Notes under the pieces: generated by a model
The model's database searches: none
Seen by the model: the letters and a program-made list of their open reading frames with translations, nothing else
What the model was told of the DNA's origin: nothing
Made by a program: the position numbers and the translations under genes
In this document: piece after piece, positions 33,164 to 46,211 of the stretch
Layout: each line of letters starts with the position of its first letter
How positions within the stretch are numbered: position 1 is the stretch's first letter
DNA from: Globodera rostochiensis
Taxonomy: Eukaryota > Nematoda > Chromadorea > Rhabditida > Heteroderidae
Direction: 5' to 3'
NCBI GenBank assembly: GCA_018350325.1
Contig: JAEVLN010000013.1
Coordinates: 372,001-436,000, forward strand
Length of the DNA stretch: 64,000 bases

Positions 33164-36100
33164 CGGATGGTGCTGATCCGTCTCCGTCGTGTTGCCGCCC
33201 ATTTTGGCATCGTATTGTTGCTGAACCTCCAGAAACGTGGCGTCCCGAATGTGCCGTATCGCATCCGCAACACGGGTGAACACGCGGATCTGGCGTTGTG
33301 CAGCCATATCCTTTAAAGAGTTAGATAGATATCGAGTTGAATTTGGCCCTAATTAGGGTAGCACAAGACCAGGCCCAGTACTGAAGTGTCCACCCTGGGA
33401 CTGAAATGTTCGTCCCGGTTTTTCAAAATTCCTTCAAGCCCTCCCTTATATGGTCCCGGGTTTTTACCAGTCCTTTTTTTGTCCCTTACAAATTAGTCCC
33501 GTTTTTCCCAAATCTAATAAATAGGTTAAAAAATTGGATTTAAAATAACAAAAGTGAAGATCGCGCTAAAAATTGTTACAATCTTTAAGTTTTACAAAAA
33601 AAACCACTAAGCTACCTTGAGATAGCTAAACGCCATCAGATAACATTCATTGCGTCGCTCGACCGCCCGCCGTATCTCCGGGTCCAACATGGCCACATCC
33701 TCCAACAGCACCAAACACTCGGCCTCGCGTGGCACACAAACAGTGACCTGCCAGTCGGAATGCCCGATGAAGTAGGCAATCTTTAAATCGGGAAAAAGTG
33801 AATACATTTTTGCAAAATTGAAAAAAAAAACTGGTAAATGTCATAAATATGAATAACCGAAAATTTGCCAAAATTACACAAAAATTCACATTAATTAAGA
33901 TACATATAAACCTTATACCAATTGGAAAGCTCTATATGAATAGAGAAAGCATTACAGCAAAGTCGAAGTTCAAAAAAGTTATAATGTAAAACTGCCAAAA
34001 GCTTTTTTGTGATTTTCTAATCATAACTTTTTAACTTAGTTTAGTTTTACAAATAGTTTCTACTCACTTAGATTTCCATTGGTATAAGATTTAACTGATT
34101 TAGTGCGGTATGAATAAAGTTATGATGTCTAAAACAACTTTATAAAATATATGTGGCGGATTTAAGAAACGACCTAGCACCTATATTGATTAGAAACAAC
34201 GATAATTGGATAAATTAAAAATAAAATATTTTTTTAAAATAAAAAAATAAAAATTTTTTAATTGTCAAAAACGCACCTCAATCATTCCGGACAGGAATGT
34301 TTTGTAGGATGGAATGTAGTAGAGAATGTGGGTGGCAGTTTGAAGGAACGGAATGCGCATCTCGTTGTCGACCATCAGTGCCGACGTGTAACTTAGCCCG
34401 TTCTTACTGTAATGGCGCCAAATTCACAAACAAAATTAACCAGTTCCCCATGGGGGAATAATATTGTAGAGCCCGGACTTGAAGACCGATCACTGTAACA
34501 ATAAATTTAACAAACTTACTGTAGCTCGGGCACAGCTTTCTGCGTGATCCAGTCAAGCTCGGACGAGCTGGAGCAGCTCAGAAACACGTCGTACCCAACT
34601 GGTGATGTGGCGCAACCGTTTAGACGAACCCGATCAAAAGGGCAACTATCAACCCTTAAAATTTTTTTTAATTTTCATAAATTTACCGATTTTCACCTTT
34701 TTTTGTTCCGCCTTGGCTCTTTGAATATGTTGCTGGACTGCTTGAACTTCTTGCCGGCTGCTGTTGCTGACGAGCCGTTTGTGCTGCCGCTGATCAGCAG
34801 TTCAATCATCGGCCCATACGCACCGTCGTCGCCGCCACTGTTGGACGCGGTTGACGAGGAGTGCTCCGAAGACTTTTTAGCACACCGGAAGGAGCGCTGG
34901 CGGCGATCGGACGCCGTGCATGCATGCTGCTGCTGCGTGGCAATGGACGCCAAACTTTCCGGAAGCGTGTGCACGCGCGGCAACGGCGGCACCGGAAGCT
35001 GCAGTGACCGCTGCACCTTTTTCTTGCGCTTGTGACTCTGAATTGTGATCGGTTCATTTTGTGTGTATTGCAATTTTCTGATCATAAATCAGAAAGTCTT
35101 GATTTTTTCTGACAAGAATATCTGGAGTCCTTTAAGTATAGTACCTTAGCAAACTACAGTACCCGTATCGTCAGAGACTGATTAGGTAGGTCCTTTTTCA
35201 GTAATGTAACAAATACAGTACCTACAGCTTGGGAATTAAGATCCATGTCATTACTGTACTGTATCGTAACAAGTACAGTACCTTAAATTTGTAGTAGATG
35301 ATTAGGCTAAGCAGCAACATATAATTAAATGCCAGAAGTGGTAGCACAATTGCCCAAAGCGGAATTGCCAGCGGCAATGCATTTGTGGATAGCAGAAAGG
35401 CGATGCCCATCACGGCAAATGTTTCAAACAGCAGCAAAAGTGCAAACCTTAAAAAAACATTTGATTTTTGATTAAAAATGGCATAATAAAAATAACAAAA
35501 ATTATTATAAATTTATTCACCTTTTGAAATGCGTTGCCAGCCGCGCGCGGCACTGACGCGCGGTGGAACGCCAGCGTGACTTGCAGCGCGCAGCGCATCG
35601 TCGCGCCCGCAATTTGAGGAACGGCAATCGGTGCTCAGGCTTGCGCAATGCGTCTGTCCACCGCTTGCCGCCAATGATCTTCGCGTCCACAAAGTCCAAA
35701 GCCTGGTCGATGGAAGTCAGCATGATCACGGAGTGCCGTTTTAGAATTGCCTCCAGCAAATTGCCTAAGAGAAATTCAAAAATTTAAATTTAAAAAAATT
35801 CATTTAAACTCCGAGCATATCGCCTTCTTATATTTTTAAACTTTGTGGATTGAAAGGGACTTTTGTCTGACAAAAGAAGGTATTAAATTCGGCACAATGC
35901 TTTAAAACTGGATCACTTTTATTCCTTTACAATTTTCTAATAAAAAAAATTCCAATCAATTTTGAGCACATAAATATGTGTATTTTGCACAAAAATTATT
36001 TACATGTTCGAATCCGGTCTGGCAGGTCCACGCGCAGGGCCTTGTCGCTCCACTCGTGCCGGCCAAGAAAGACCACGACAAGCTTGGACGCCTTGCGTGC

Positions 36101-37833
36101 CGCCAAATCTAATAAAAATTAAAGAATTGTTGATAATTCTATAAAATATCGGGGGGGGGGGGGAGCGGGGCAGCTGGCACAGGTCGTTGGAAGAAAATTA
36201 AAAAAAAACATTTTATCAGCCTCTCATGCCTTATTAAGTCAATAATTTTTAGATTTTCAGAAAAGTACGGGGTTTGCGATCAGGGCTAGACGAGATTTTG
36301 ATTTCGTGTTCGAAAATTTCAGGTTTTTCGGGAATTTTGAAGTTCGAGCTTCGGGTGTGAGCCGAGTTCGTCCAGCCCTGTTACAATGGCGCCGCCGGAG
36401 GGTTTTTATTGAAAATTCCAATATAAAATGCCCATGCTGTCTTTTGTTTTCAACTCACATGCAATTTCAAGGAACGATGTGGCGTTTATGGTGCCCGGAT
36501 CCAATCTTTAAATAATTAAATTTTAATTAAATTTTTTATTATTATCAAAATATAATTTTACACGAATAGGAAGATCCGGGAGTTCTCCTTGGCCTGCTGC
36601 TCTTCGTGAATCATGTTCTCGCTCCAGGCCGGCCTTTGCGGGTCGTAGTAGCTGATGGCACGCTTCTTCAGGTACGGGATCACAATGTCGCTCCTGAAAT
36701 TTACAAAAAATTTTTGTTTTTTGTGCCATTAATCATCACTAGGGTGCGGATTTTTAGGCTTAAGCCTATTTTTCTGCAGCTTTTGTTTTGACGAGTTATG
36801 CACGAAAAACATGTTTTTAGTCGAATTTTCGATTTAACGAACCTATCCAAGCCTAAAAAAGCCTATTTTGGACTTTTCGAGCCTAAAATAGGCTCAAACC
36901 TATCTCGGGTGTTTTAAGATTTTTTGAGACTATTTTGGCATTTTGCCAAATTCCTTAAGAAAAATGCAATAAAATCCAATTTTTGAATTCTTCTTGCCAA
37001 GATCACTAATTTTTTCAAAAATCTTGCGAATGAATAAAATTGAATTTTGTGTCAAGATACTTGATAGAAAATTATTTCTCCTTGCCCAAAAATGCACCTC
37101 CCCATAAATTCCAAATTTTTTTTTGGACACAATATACCCTTAAAGATCAAAATTTTCAAGCCTTTTTTGCTATTTCGAAAAAAAATTCAAAAAATTTTTT
37201 AAGCGATTATTTTTATTTTTACACACATTTTTTCGAGCCTATTTAGGCGCCTATTTCGAGATTTTTCAAGCCTAAAAATCCGCACCCTAATCATCACTTT
37301 CTCGCTTCCGTCCCCCGCCCCCCCCCCTCCCTCCCTTTAGGCTAAAACCGTGTATTTTTGGCACACAAAGTGCCGAGAAATGGATGGCACAACTAATACC
37401 CCTTCCGGTCCCTTTCTCATATTCCGGAAATGAGAAGGATTGTAAAGAAAATGACGCCCACGCTTGGGCCATGAGGTTGAGATGGTCAATTTACACATTA
37501 TTTTTAATTTCAATGGAGGTTCTGGATTTTCAAAAATTTAACGGTTTTTCTCAGAAACCTATTCCAAAATTTTCATAGGTTTAATTTGAGTTTTATAAGA
37601 TGGTTATTTTCGCAAGATTTTTTGGTTTATCAAAAAACTTTTAGGGATTTTAAATGATTCAAATTTTTAAGTAAAGCACTTCAAGTTCAGCTCTACCTCC
37701 AGCATGTGTTCCCGCAGGAACCGCCCAAGAACACGTCGTAGACGGGCACGTCTGGAGGCTGTTCCAACGGTTGCTGATCAGCCGATCCCTCAATGTTGAT
37801 CAGTGTTGAGCACCGATCACTTTTCGGATTCAT
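32927..37833 (-). CDS. olrn-1: OLRN-1/Raw-type membrane protein, two Raw repeats
   Basis: Eleven exons with consistent phases encode about 661 aa: 37697-37833, 36562-36693, 36459-36505, 36004-36108, 35521-35764, 35282-35447, 34697-35037, 34520-34654, 34277-34406, 33616-33780 and 32927-33310. Repeat 1 (residues 31-140) reads 'VYDVFLGGSCGNTCWR', 'IVIPYLKKRAISYYDPQ', then 'RIFLFVLDPGTINATSFLEI', the nucleoside-deoxyribosyltransferase-like fold of Raw/OLRN-1. Exon 6 supplies two membrane segments (about 222-276). A basic Ser-rich linker precedes repeat 2 ('YDVFLSCSSSSELDW' to 'RNECYLMAF', about 408-530). The C-terminal exon has a run of 11 Gln in a His/Gln tract. In C. elegans OLRN-1 acts in olfactory neuron asymmetry, and Drosophila Raw restrains JNK signalling. 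The start is the first ATG after an in-frame TGA; an earlier exon is possible. Confidence 0.82.
36740..37289. mobile_element. hAT-like MITE in olrn-1 intron 1
   Basis: A 550-bp element with perfect terminal inverted repeats: TAGGGTGCGGATTTTTAGGC at the left and its complement at the right. It is flanked by the 8-bp direct repeat ATCATCAC (36732-36739 and 37290-37297). An 8-bp target duplication is characteristic of hAT transposons. No transposase is encoded, so it is non-autonomous. Subterminal 'aagcctaaaa' motifs recur inside. Confidence 0.85.
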
Positions 37834-38207
37834 CAGAAATGTAAAATGATTGTTGGTGTGGTTCAATGATCAGTAGAGACGATGAAAGACATTTAAATAG
37901 AGCAAAATGACTGCGCCAATATCCTGTTCAAAAAATTGTTGATCATTTTGAAATTCTGTTTAATTACAAATAAAATGAACCATTTGAAATTATTTACATG
38001 AAAAGTAAAATAAATTTTGCAATGAAATAAATTAAAAAGTAAATTTGACGCTTCGTCATCGGTGTGATCAGAGAGCTTGGCCAACTTTCAATGGAATTGG
38101 CTTTCCAAATTTGTATGGGGCAGGATGTAAAAGGCCTCGGGTTGTCCTCAAGAGTCTCGGCAAAAGGGAGGGGCAGAACAATGAACAACAATAACGATGA
38201 CGAATTA

Positions 38208-38755
38208 AAGGGGGGAAGGGGGGGGAAGGGAGAGGGAGAAGGGAGGGAAAGAGGGGGGGGAAGGGAGGGGGGAAGGGGGGGGAGGAGGGGGGGGGGAAGG
38301 GGGGGGAAGGAGGAGGATGGGGGAAAGGGGGGGGAAGGAGGTGGGGGGAGGGGGGGGGAGGGGGGGGGGGAAAGGGGGGGGAAGGGGGTGGGGGGGGGGG
38401 GGAAGGGGGGGGGGGAAGGGGGAGGGAGAAGGGAGGGAAAGAGGGGGGGGAGAAGGGAGGGGGGAAGGGGAGGGGGGGGGGAGGAGGGGGGGAGGAGGGG
38501 GGGGGGGAAGGGGGGGGAAGGAGGAGGATGGGGGAAAGGGGGGGGGAAGGAGGTGGGGGGGGGGGAGGGGGAGGGGGGGGGGGGGGGGGAAAGGGGGGGG
38601 GAAGGAGGTGGGGGGGGGAAGGAGGTGGGGGGGGGAAGGAGGTGGGGGGGGGGGGGGGGAGGGGGAGGGGGGGGGGGGGGGAAAGGGGGGGAAGGGGGGG
38701 GGGGGAAGGGGGTGGGGGGGGGGGGGAAGGAGGGGGGGGGGAAGGGGAGGGCCTA
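38208..38755 (+). repeat. G-rich polypurine tract
   Basis: About 550 bp of almost pure G and A, in GGGGGAA and GGAGG units, with internal larger repeats (for example the block near 38230-38340 recurs near 38420-38545). Long open frames across it (Gly-rich on +, Pro-rich on -) are artefacts. It lies about 0.4 kb upstream of the olrn-1 start. Confidence 0.9.
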
Positions 38756-41700
38756 GCCGAATAAATGGACGCCGGTGCTGGGAAAGGCAGCAGTAGAGGG
38801 GAGGGGGCTCCTGCTGCTGTGTGCTCTGAGCCCCCCCCCCCCCCGATGCAATGTCCCCCGAGGGGCTCCGTCATTGTCCTGTCCCCTCCCGACACAGTGT
38901 CGATCGTAGTATTTGCGGGGCGTATCGGCGTGTCGGGGATGGACAATTTGGCGGCGGGGACGGGGAAAATGAATGAAGAGGGGCCGAAAAAGGGCGGTGG
39001 GGAGGGGGGGGGGGGGGTGGGCAAGTGAATGTGGCGATGATTCTCCACATTCTTCCCCCTTTTATATACAACGCAAAAGTGACATCATCATCATTATGGT
39101 TTCATTGAGGTGAGAGGTAGGGCAAACGCACTGATGAAAGCATTTGGGGGCTCCACTATATCTATTCATACTTCTTTTTAACATTCTGCAAAAAACAATT
39201 TTGTCAAAAATAAACATTTCGCCACAACTTTTTTGCGCACAAAGGTTGGCCAAAATGTTAAAAATTGACTTTTGTGCTGCAATCTGTTTCAACTACGTTC
39301 AGTTTTGTCCATTGATCTGTGCAAATCACATTGAACAAAAGATTTTGGCCGCTTGTAATTGACACTCGATTTTATTTTTGGCCATTTTGATGGTAAACAT
39401 TAAATTTTAAAAAAAATGTATGTACACAAAAAGGTCATGGACTCAAAGTTTAAATTAATTTTGCAACTTTTAATAAGGCACCAAATTTGTTTGAACTAGT
39501 GCTAAATTTTCGGGAAATAGGCACCCAAAAAAGGCAAATTGTGTCAAAAATTAGAAAATATATATGCATCTGTCGCCGTATTATTTGAATATTAGATATT
39601 CCTAGTATAATTTGAAAATATTCAAAACGAGCAGTTAGAGTATAATTTTCTATTTTTTTCAACAAGAAATATAGAAACAATAAAGAAAAACGCAAAGCAG
39701 GTTTTAGAGCTGCAGCACCAAAGGCTTGCAAGCTTTTTGTAAAAAAAAATGGATAAATTTCAAATTTTACTAGTAAATTCCGTCGACATCAGTTCTCGGC
39801 AATGAATAATGCCGTTCTGATGTTTGAACTTTGCTAATAAAATTTCACCCGGTCACTGTTTACGGCACAGTGCGAATGCGCCGTACACACTGTGTTATGC
39901 CATGGGAAAGTAATATGTTGTGCCGTGCTGATGACGCTGAATTACACATACATATAATGATGATAGGAATGCCAAAAAATTTTGTTTGAAGGATTGTGAA
40001 TGGCATTAAAATGAAAATGCCATTGTTTTAAGACCGGGGTGGCATATTTATTTTTACTTATGAATAGAGCCCAAAATGAGCAGGGCACTCTCCTCCTCAA
40101 ATTACAATGGCATTCATTCATTCATCAGCCGGATGGGGGAGGACTTTTTTTGCAGACATAAAAATGATATGGAATAAATTTATTGAGAAGAAATAAATCG
40201 GAATTTCGATTGCAATTCTTAGCCCAAAAATTTTCGATCCGAACGCAAAGTCGGTAGTGATGAGAGATCGGAGGACATCGAGATTCTCGATCGAATTTTC
40301 GGTAAAACTCGACGAGATTTTTTCGAGATTCTGATCAAAATCTTGATCGGTCCTCGTCTACTATTGATCGCTTTAACAACAGAATTTAAATGCCCAAAAA
40401 TGTTAAATTGTAACACTGCTGTGGCTCTTAAAAATCAGAATGGTATTACAGTGTCAAAATTGCCGGAATTCCCCATAAATCGGAATCAGAACACCAAAAT
40501 CCAGATCAAAAGCATTTTATAAATTAAATTGAAGTCCTTTAAATTGTCTCTGCCCGTCGGGGACGAACTCCAACGGACCGTCGGCCACCTCCAATGGCAT
40601 GGAGGATTAGACTTTTGTGGCATTGCTTTGGAGATGTCACGAAGAAAAAAAAAGCCGCGCCATTTTGAGGGCTTCTTTCATATGCAAGCCACGGGATTAC
40701 AACAAATTAATTCACAAAAGCGAAAGTCAATGTGTTTTTGGCATTTTTGAAAGCAATTTTCGAATTTTAATAGTGCCCATGAAAGTGACGCCAATGCTAT
40801 TATATTTGATGGCTATGATAAATGGCCTCATTTAGGACGATGAAAGATGTCTATTTAGTAGCGCCATAATATTTTCCATTCCATTGATGAGGCAATTAAA
40901 CGATTTTGGCATCAATATGTATGTACTAACAAATAAGTGTAAGCTAAAGGCTAGCATAAGAAAAAAAATTGAATAAACAAGCTTCCATAAGGAAAACGGA
41001 ACTTGGAAATTTTGACCCCCCCCCCCCCCCCCATTAGAACTTTAAAACGGAAACGTTTTGGCGACCTTGGGCTAAAAAACGGAAAACTTTTAGAAAGAAG
41101 ACACCCTAAGGGGACAAAACGCAAAAAGTTTGAATTGCAATGGAAAAGGAATTTGGGCTAATTTGTTAGGCTTAAAATAAAAATATATTAGACCGCCTAT
41201 GGAAATAACACAAAATTTTGGTGACTTTGCCTTAGAAATGGCAAAAAAAAACAAATTTCTGCTGGTGCTTTTAAGAGGCTGGCAAAACTTGCCCTTAGGG
41301 GGGGGGCAAATTGTGCCCTTTTTCCGGACTGATGAATGCCGGCGGAAAAAGAGAAAATTGGCGCGTGGGCAGGCCACGACTGTTTGTCAAAAGGTTGTAG
41401 ACGCCGCAGGGGTTAAAGTGAATGGGCACAAAAATTGTGCCAAAATTGATGATGCCGTTGAATCCATGCCATCGGGGCATCATTTGATAAATTGCATTCT
41501 GCTTTAAGCATCAATCAAAATGCAAACAAACAAGGCAAAAAGATATTAAAATGCCAGAATAAAAATCGCATTTGAAAGGCGTTGTACACCAAACATTTAA
41601 AAAAAGTTGCTATTTTAAACTACAGTACATTTGAATTTTTGTATTTACCCAAAAAATTACAACAACAAAAAAACATTATTTTTACTATTACTACACTGCG

Positions 41701-43600
41701 TGATGATGACATATATTTTTATGTCTTTAGGCACTGCTGCTCCCTTTGTCTGCCTTTGTCATTTGCCGCCGATTGAATAAAAGCGGTGCGGGGGGTACAA
41801 TTCAAATTAATTCCGCCCGAGGCGAAAAGCGGGCGGCGGCGGGGGGGGGGGGCCGCCGATAGTGCGGAAAACAGATGACGCCGAGTGACATCATCGAAGT
41901 GAGTGAGTGAGTGGTGAATTGCCAGAGGCAAAACGATGATGGCACGCCCGGCACATATGCCGCAAGGAACAGCACACCAGCAGAGTGAAACCGGATGGAC
42001 GGGCACAGGCGGGGGGGGGGGGACTCCGCAGTTGCAAAACGCGCGCGTGCGGAGCAGCAGAGCGTGCGCGTGCCTGCCTTATTGTTTATGAAGAGGAAGG
42101 GCAATGGGATAAGGGAACAAGAGAACAGTGCGGTGAGTCAGAGAAAAAGTGACCCTTGTAAGACATACATAAATAAGTAAGAGAAAAGCAAAGACAGACA
42201 CGGAATAATGCCGTTGAATTGGCAGCAAGTTAGAGAAATACATAGAAAGCAGAGAAATCAGAGAAAAAGCAATCCAAAATGCCCTCGGCACGGCAATGCA
42301 AAAGAGCAAAGGTACTAAAGAAACAAACAAACAAAAAAATGGCAGAGAAACAGAGTAAATCCACGCAGTTGGCTTATTTTGAGGAATACATTGTGAAAGT
42401 CCAATAAGCGCCCCAGGGGGGGAAGATTCGATTAAGAAATGTGTTCAAAAATGCCAAAATTGGCGGAAGTGGAAACGGATTGGACAACATAGTGATTTTT
42501 AAAGAAATTTGATTGAAAAATGTGAATTTTCTTATGATGTCAAAACAAAACAAAAAAAGGACGCCTTCTGTGCTTGTTCTCAGTGACAACAAAAGGGCAC
42601 CAATTTAAATAAGTGAAACAGACCGTCGCCTCCGGGGCAATTTTGTTGATCATGAATGATCAAATTAAATAAGAGCGCGTGATGATAACAGAATTTGGGT
42701 GATTTATTTTGAGTACCCGTTGTTGGAAGAATTATTGGAATGAATGATTTTGTGTAATTTCAAATTGCGTTAACTCTTAACACCCCAATTTTTTAACAAT
42801 TAATTCGCAATTAATTTTATTGAAAAAGGGAGTAAATAATTAATGAAAAAAATAATTGTGAAAAAAACATTGTAAATTCCAAAAAAATAAATATTTTTGT
42901 TAAAAAAATTATTATTTATTTGATTTTTTAGTTTGTTTTTAATAGCGGGTGACAATTATTTCGAACGAACTAGACGAGATCGAGTCAAGATTTCTAGAAA
43001 ATCTCGTCGAGATTTTTCGAGATCTCGAGACGAGATTCTCGTCCTAGTGATCACAGATTGTCGTTTCGTAGCGTCCCTAATTGGTAACATAGAACGGCTA
43101 TTCAAAGTGATCAGATCATCATGCCCAGTATTCCTACGTGATCAGAATCCAAGGACAAAATATCTATAGAGACCAGATCATGAAACAACATTTAAAATAT
43201 TTTTTAATTTTTTTGACAGTGACGTCAACATGCCCTTTTTGAAAGGAGTCTTTATTCAATGAGTGGCCTTTCCCGATCGTCCGCTCGCATTTTATGTGAA
43301 TATGTCATCTTGCAAAAATACCACAAAATGGCGGAATGAAAATCAAATATTGGAAGAAAAAAGGGTAAACTTTATGCAGTAATAATTTTACAAAAAAATG
43401 AAATATTCAAAATTGTATAATAATTAATGAAAACTAATGACATTGGGTAAAAGCTAATAGCACATTTTGTTGATTGATTACCTCACATCGGAAAATTAAA
43501 GTGCATTTGATAGCGAATGTTTGTCTAATCCTTGAGAGTGTCGGAGAGACGGAGTTGAATCACAAATGTAAAACAAATTTAAGATAATTTTAGCTTTTAT
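38756..43600. other. Long gene-poor region
   Basis: I find no convincing gene. It contains G- or C-runs at 38830, 39005, 41017, 41290, 41844 and 42010. There are also two related 'cgagattttt/ctcgat' palindromic clusters (40240-40360 and 42965-43045) that share 'tctcgtcgagatttttcgag'-like sequence. Short open frames lack domains or consistent splice sites. Confidence 0.5.
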
Positions 43601-43624
43601 ATTTTTATTAGTCCCAATGGCATT

Positions 43625-44000
43625 TTGCCACAATGTTGAATTGAAAAATGTAATTTATTACAATTTTAGATTTGAAACAAAAAATTTCAATGTTATGATA
43701 AAAGCAAACATTTGACTATTTAACGATAAAAATGATGCCATTTCTCGTGGGAAAATGGCCAAATATGCAAACGTGAGAAAAACTCAAAAAATGGCACAAA
43801 ATGGTCAAAAAAAAGCAAACTTTTTGCCACAATGTTGAATGAAATTTATTACAATTTTTAGGTTTGAAACATTCAATGTTATGACAAAAGCAAACATTTG
43901 GCTATTTTACATAAAAATGATGCCATTTCTCATGGGAAAATGGCCTAATATGCAAACGTGAGAAAAACTCAAAAAAATGGCACAAAATGGCCAATAAATA
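43625..44000. repeat. Two direct repeats of ~175-185 bp
   Basis: 43630-43810 and 43825-44000 share 'gccacaatgttgaat', 'atgatgccatttctc', 'gtgggaaaatggcc'-like and 'caaacgtgagaaaaactcaa' in the same order. Confidence 0.7.
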
Positions 44001-45613
44001 GCAAACTCATTTTGATGACGTCACCGGAATAAGTCAAAGAAAATGTGTCCAAATTATTATTACCTAATTCAATAAAACAGCAAATGCCATTTAAATATTT
44101 TAAAACAAATAAAATAAGCGACGACAATGGCTGGGGTCTGCTGTTTTTTAGCTCTTAATTAGATTTAAAAAAACAATTTAATAAAAAACTACTGTATTTA
44201 AAGGCATTCCATTCACTTAGGCCAAGTCACGTGGTTCCAAGTACACGGGCCAAAGATGGCAAATGCATTTTTTGGATGACGTCATCCAAAAGCGGTGGTC
44301 ATGAGGAGGTTGGGGACACACACACATTCCTGCTCTTTTTGGCGGTGTGCAAAAATGTTGATGGGGCGGGGGTGGAGGGGGGGACACATATTTATGGGTA
44401 AGATATTTAAGAAAAAATTACAAGAAAATTCAGCGGAGGCCCAACAAAATTGCATGGAATTTTGTCGGCGAATTGATGTCAATTATGGAATGTTTGTTGA
44501 TTTATAAATTTTTTTTACATATGCAAATTTTGGAAAATCACTTATTCTACATATGTATTAAAAATTTTGTTCTAAATAAAATATTCCAAAAATGAGAAAG
44601 TATCAGGGTTTCGATAGTACGCATCCGGTCAGGAAGGTCGATGTTTTATAAAACCTAAACCGATTAAGTCAAACATAATAAATAAAAAGTTGTGATGAAA
44701 TAAATTAAGCTAAAGCTTTCCGATTGGACAATGCTTAAAAAAGTTATAGCAACAAATTCGAAAAATGGCTCTATTTGGAGGTTTTAGGTTTTATAGCCAA
44801 AAATTTTTTATAATAATCAGAACGCTTAGTTTTTACTTATTATTACTTTTATTTGATACGAGGTTTGTCGATAAGTTAGTTAATCTAAATCTAATCAAAA
44901 ATAAAATTTAAAAAAAACTAAAATTGGTTTCCTAAGTGAATAGAATTCAGAAAAAAATGCAACATTTGCTTTTTCCACTTTTGGGCATCACAAAAATTTC
45001 CATTAAATTGGCACGATTTTTTATAGAAAATGAAAACGAATCCCACGAGAATTAAGCAGCCACTGACGAGCATTTATCGGCTTTTCGGGAAGTGCATTAT
45101 TGCGTGGTCTAGGCCCATTAAAGCGCCAACAAACTTTGGTGCCCTATAATGGCACATCTGGCACTGAAATGGCGGGCTCCAACAATGTTTAGTACAGAGA
45201 TGGCACACCATTAAAATTATTGGCATTTTGTTGAGTGGCATTTTTAAGAGATTAAAGGCCTTTTTTCCGATAAGCCGCTTGAAAATGGGAACATTTTTTT
45301 GGCTGTGACTTGAAAGGAATTTACGTCAAATTTTGCACTAAGCCAGAACTCCTAAAGATGCCATTTTTGGGCAAATAGAAAAAAAATTAATGAAAAGATT
45401 TTCATGGCATAGTACTGGAAAATCGCAAAATTTGGAATCTTGTTCCGCTAATTGCAAAATTTGTTTAAAATATTTTTCACCGTTCAATGCCCCGGTATGT
45501 TAGTGCAGACGGCCTAATTTGCGATATGTCACAGTTTTCACCAAAAATATCGGTTTCGCGCAATAAAAATAAATTTTTAAAAGAAAAAAGTTTAAAAATT
45601 TATAAATTTTAGG
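44001..45613. other. No gene recognised
   Basis: AT-rich DNA without a supportable gene. The open frames at 44282-44507 overlap on opposite strands and have no domain. Confidence 0.5.
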
Positions 45614-45694
45614 ATGAAATTTATTATTTTTAGTGTGCTCACTGGAGTAACACACCTGCTTCTGATATCAGTCGAGGGAATGGAACTAAATTGA
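45614..45694 (+). CDS. Orphan signal-peptide-like micro-ORF
   Basis: A 26-residue frame beginning MKFIIFSVLTGVTHLLLISVEG has the basic start, hydrophobic core and small residues of a signal peptide and then stops at TGA. TTTTAG precedes the ATG by one base, which could be a trans-splice or cis-splice acceptor. It may be the first exon or the remnant of a small secreted gene, or chance. Confidence 0.25.
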   Translation: MKFIIFSVLTGVTHLLLISVEGMELN

Positions 45695-46211
45695 GCGATA
45701 TTTTTGGGGAAAAATGTTGTCGATGATTTCATTGTTCTTCCACGGAATCCAATCGATGCTTATAATTGGAAAAATGCCAAATTTGGTTTTAAAAACAAAT
45801 ATTAAAAATATTCATTTTTGTCTGTGCGCCCAAAAGCAAATTAAAAGTTTAAAAATTGCTTTTTTTTTTATAGCAGAGTACGTTCTAAAACGGCAATTTT
45901 AATGCTTGCTATCAACAGCAACAAGCTATCAAATCAAAAACCTGTTAGTCCAAATGAAAAAAAATGCCAACAGCAGCAGTGTTGGAGGACAAACTTAATT
46001 TGGTACTTTTTTGTTATCGGCAGACCTCCTCAAAAAAATGGTATTTCCACTTTTTAGTAGTAATTTTGGTCGAGAAACACGACGAATCTGACATTCATTT
46101 GGTCCTTACAAAATTTAAATCCGAATTCAAATTAAATCCGGTTTATAATTTTATCAACATAAAATCTGCATTTTTCAATGTCTTGAATCCCTCCACAAAA
46201 TCCGTATAGGT

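Noticed and set aside
32965..33273. Alternative frames over the olrn-1 last exon
   Set aside because: They are Arg/Ser- or Cys-rich shadows of the poly-Gln coding frame, which alone fits upstream exon phase.
33607..33807. Separate small gene beginning MYSLFPDL
   Set aside because: This is olrn-1 exon 10; the first codons are intron sequence before the AAAG acceptor at 33781.
38068..39048. 326-residue proline-rich and 230-residue glycine-rich frames
   Set aside because: Translations of the polypurine tract; no domain and no conserved codon use.
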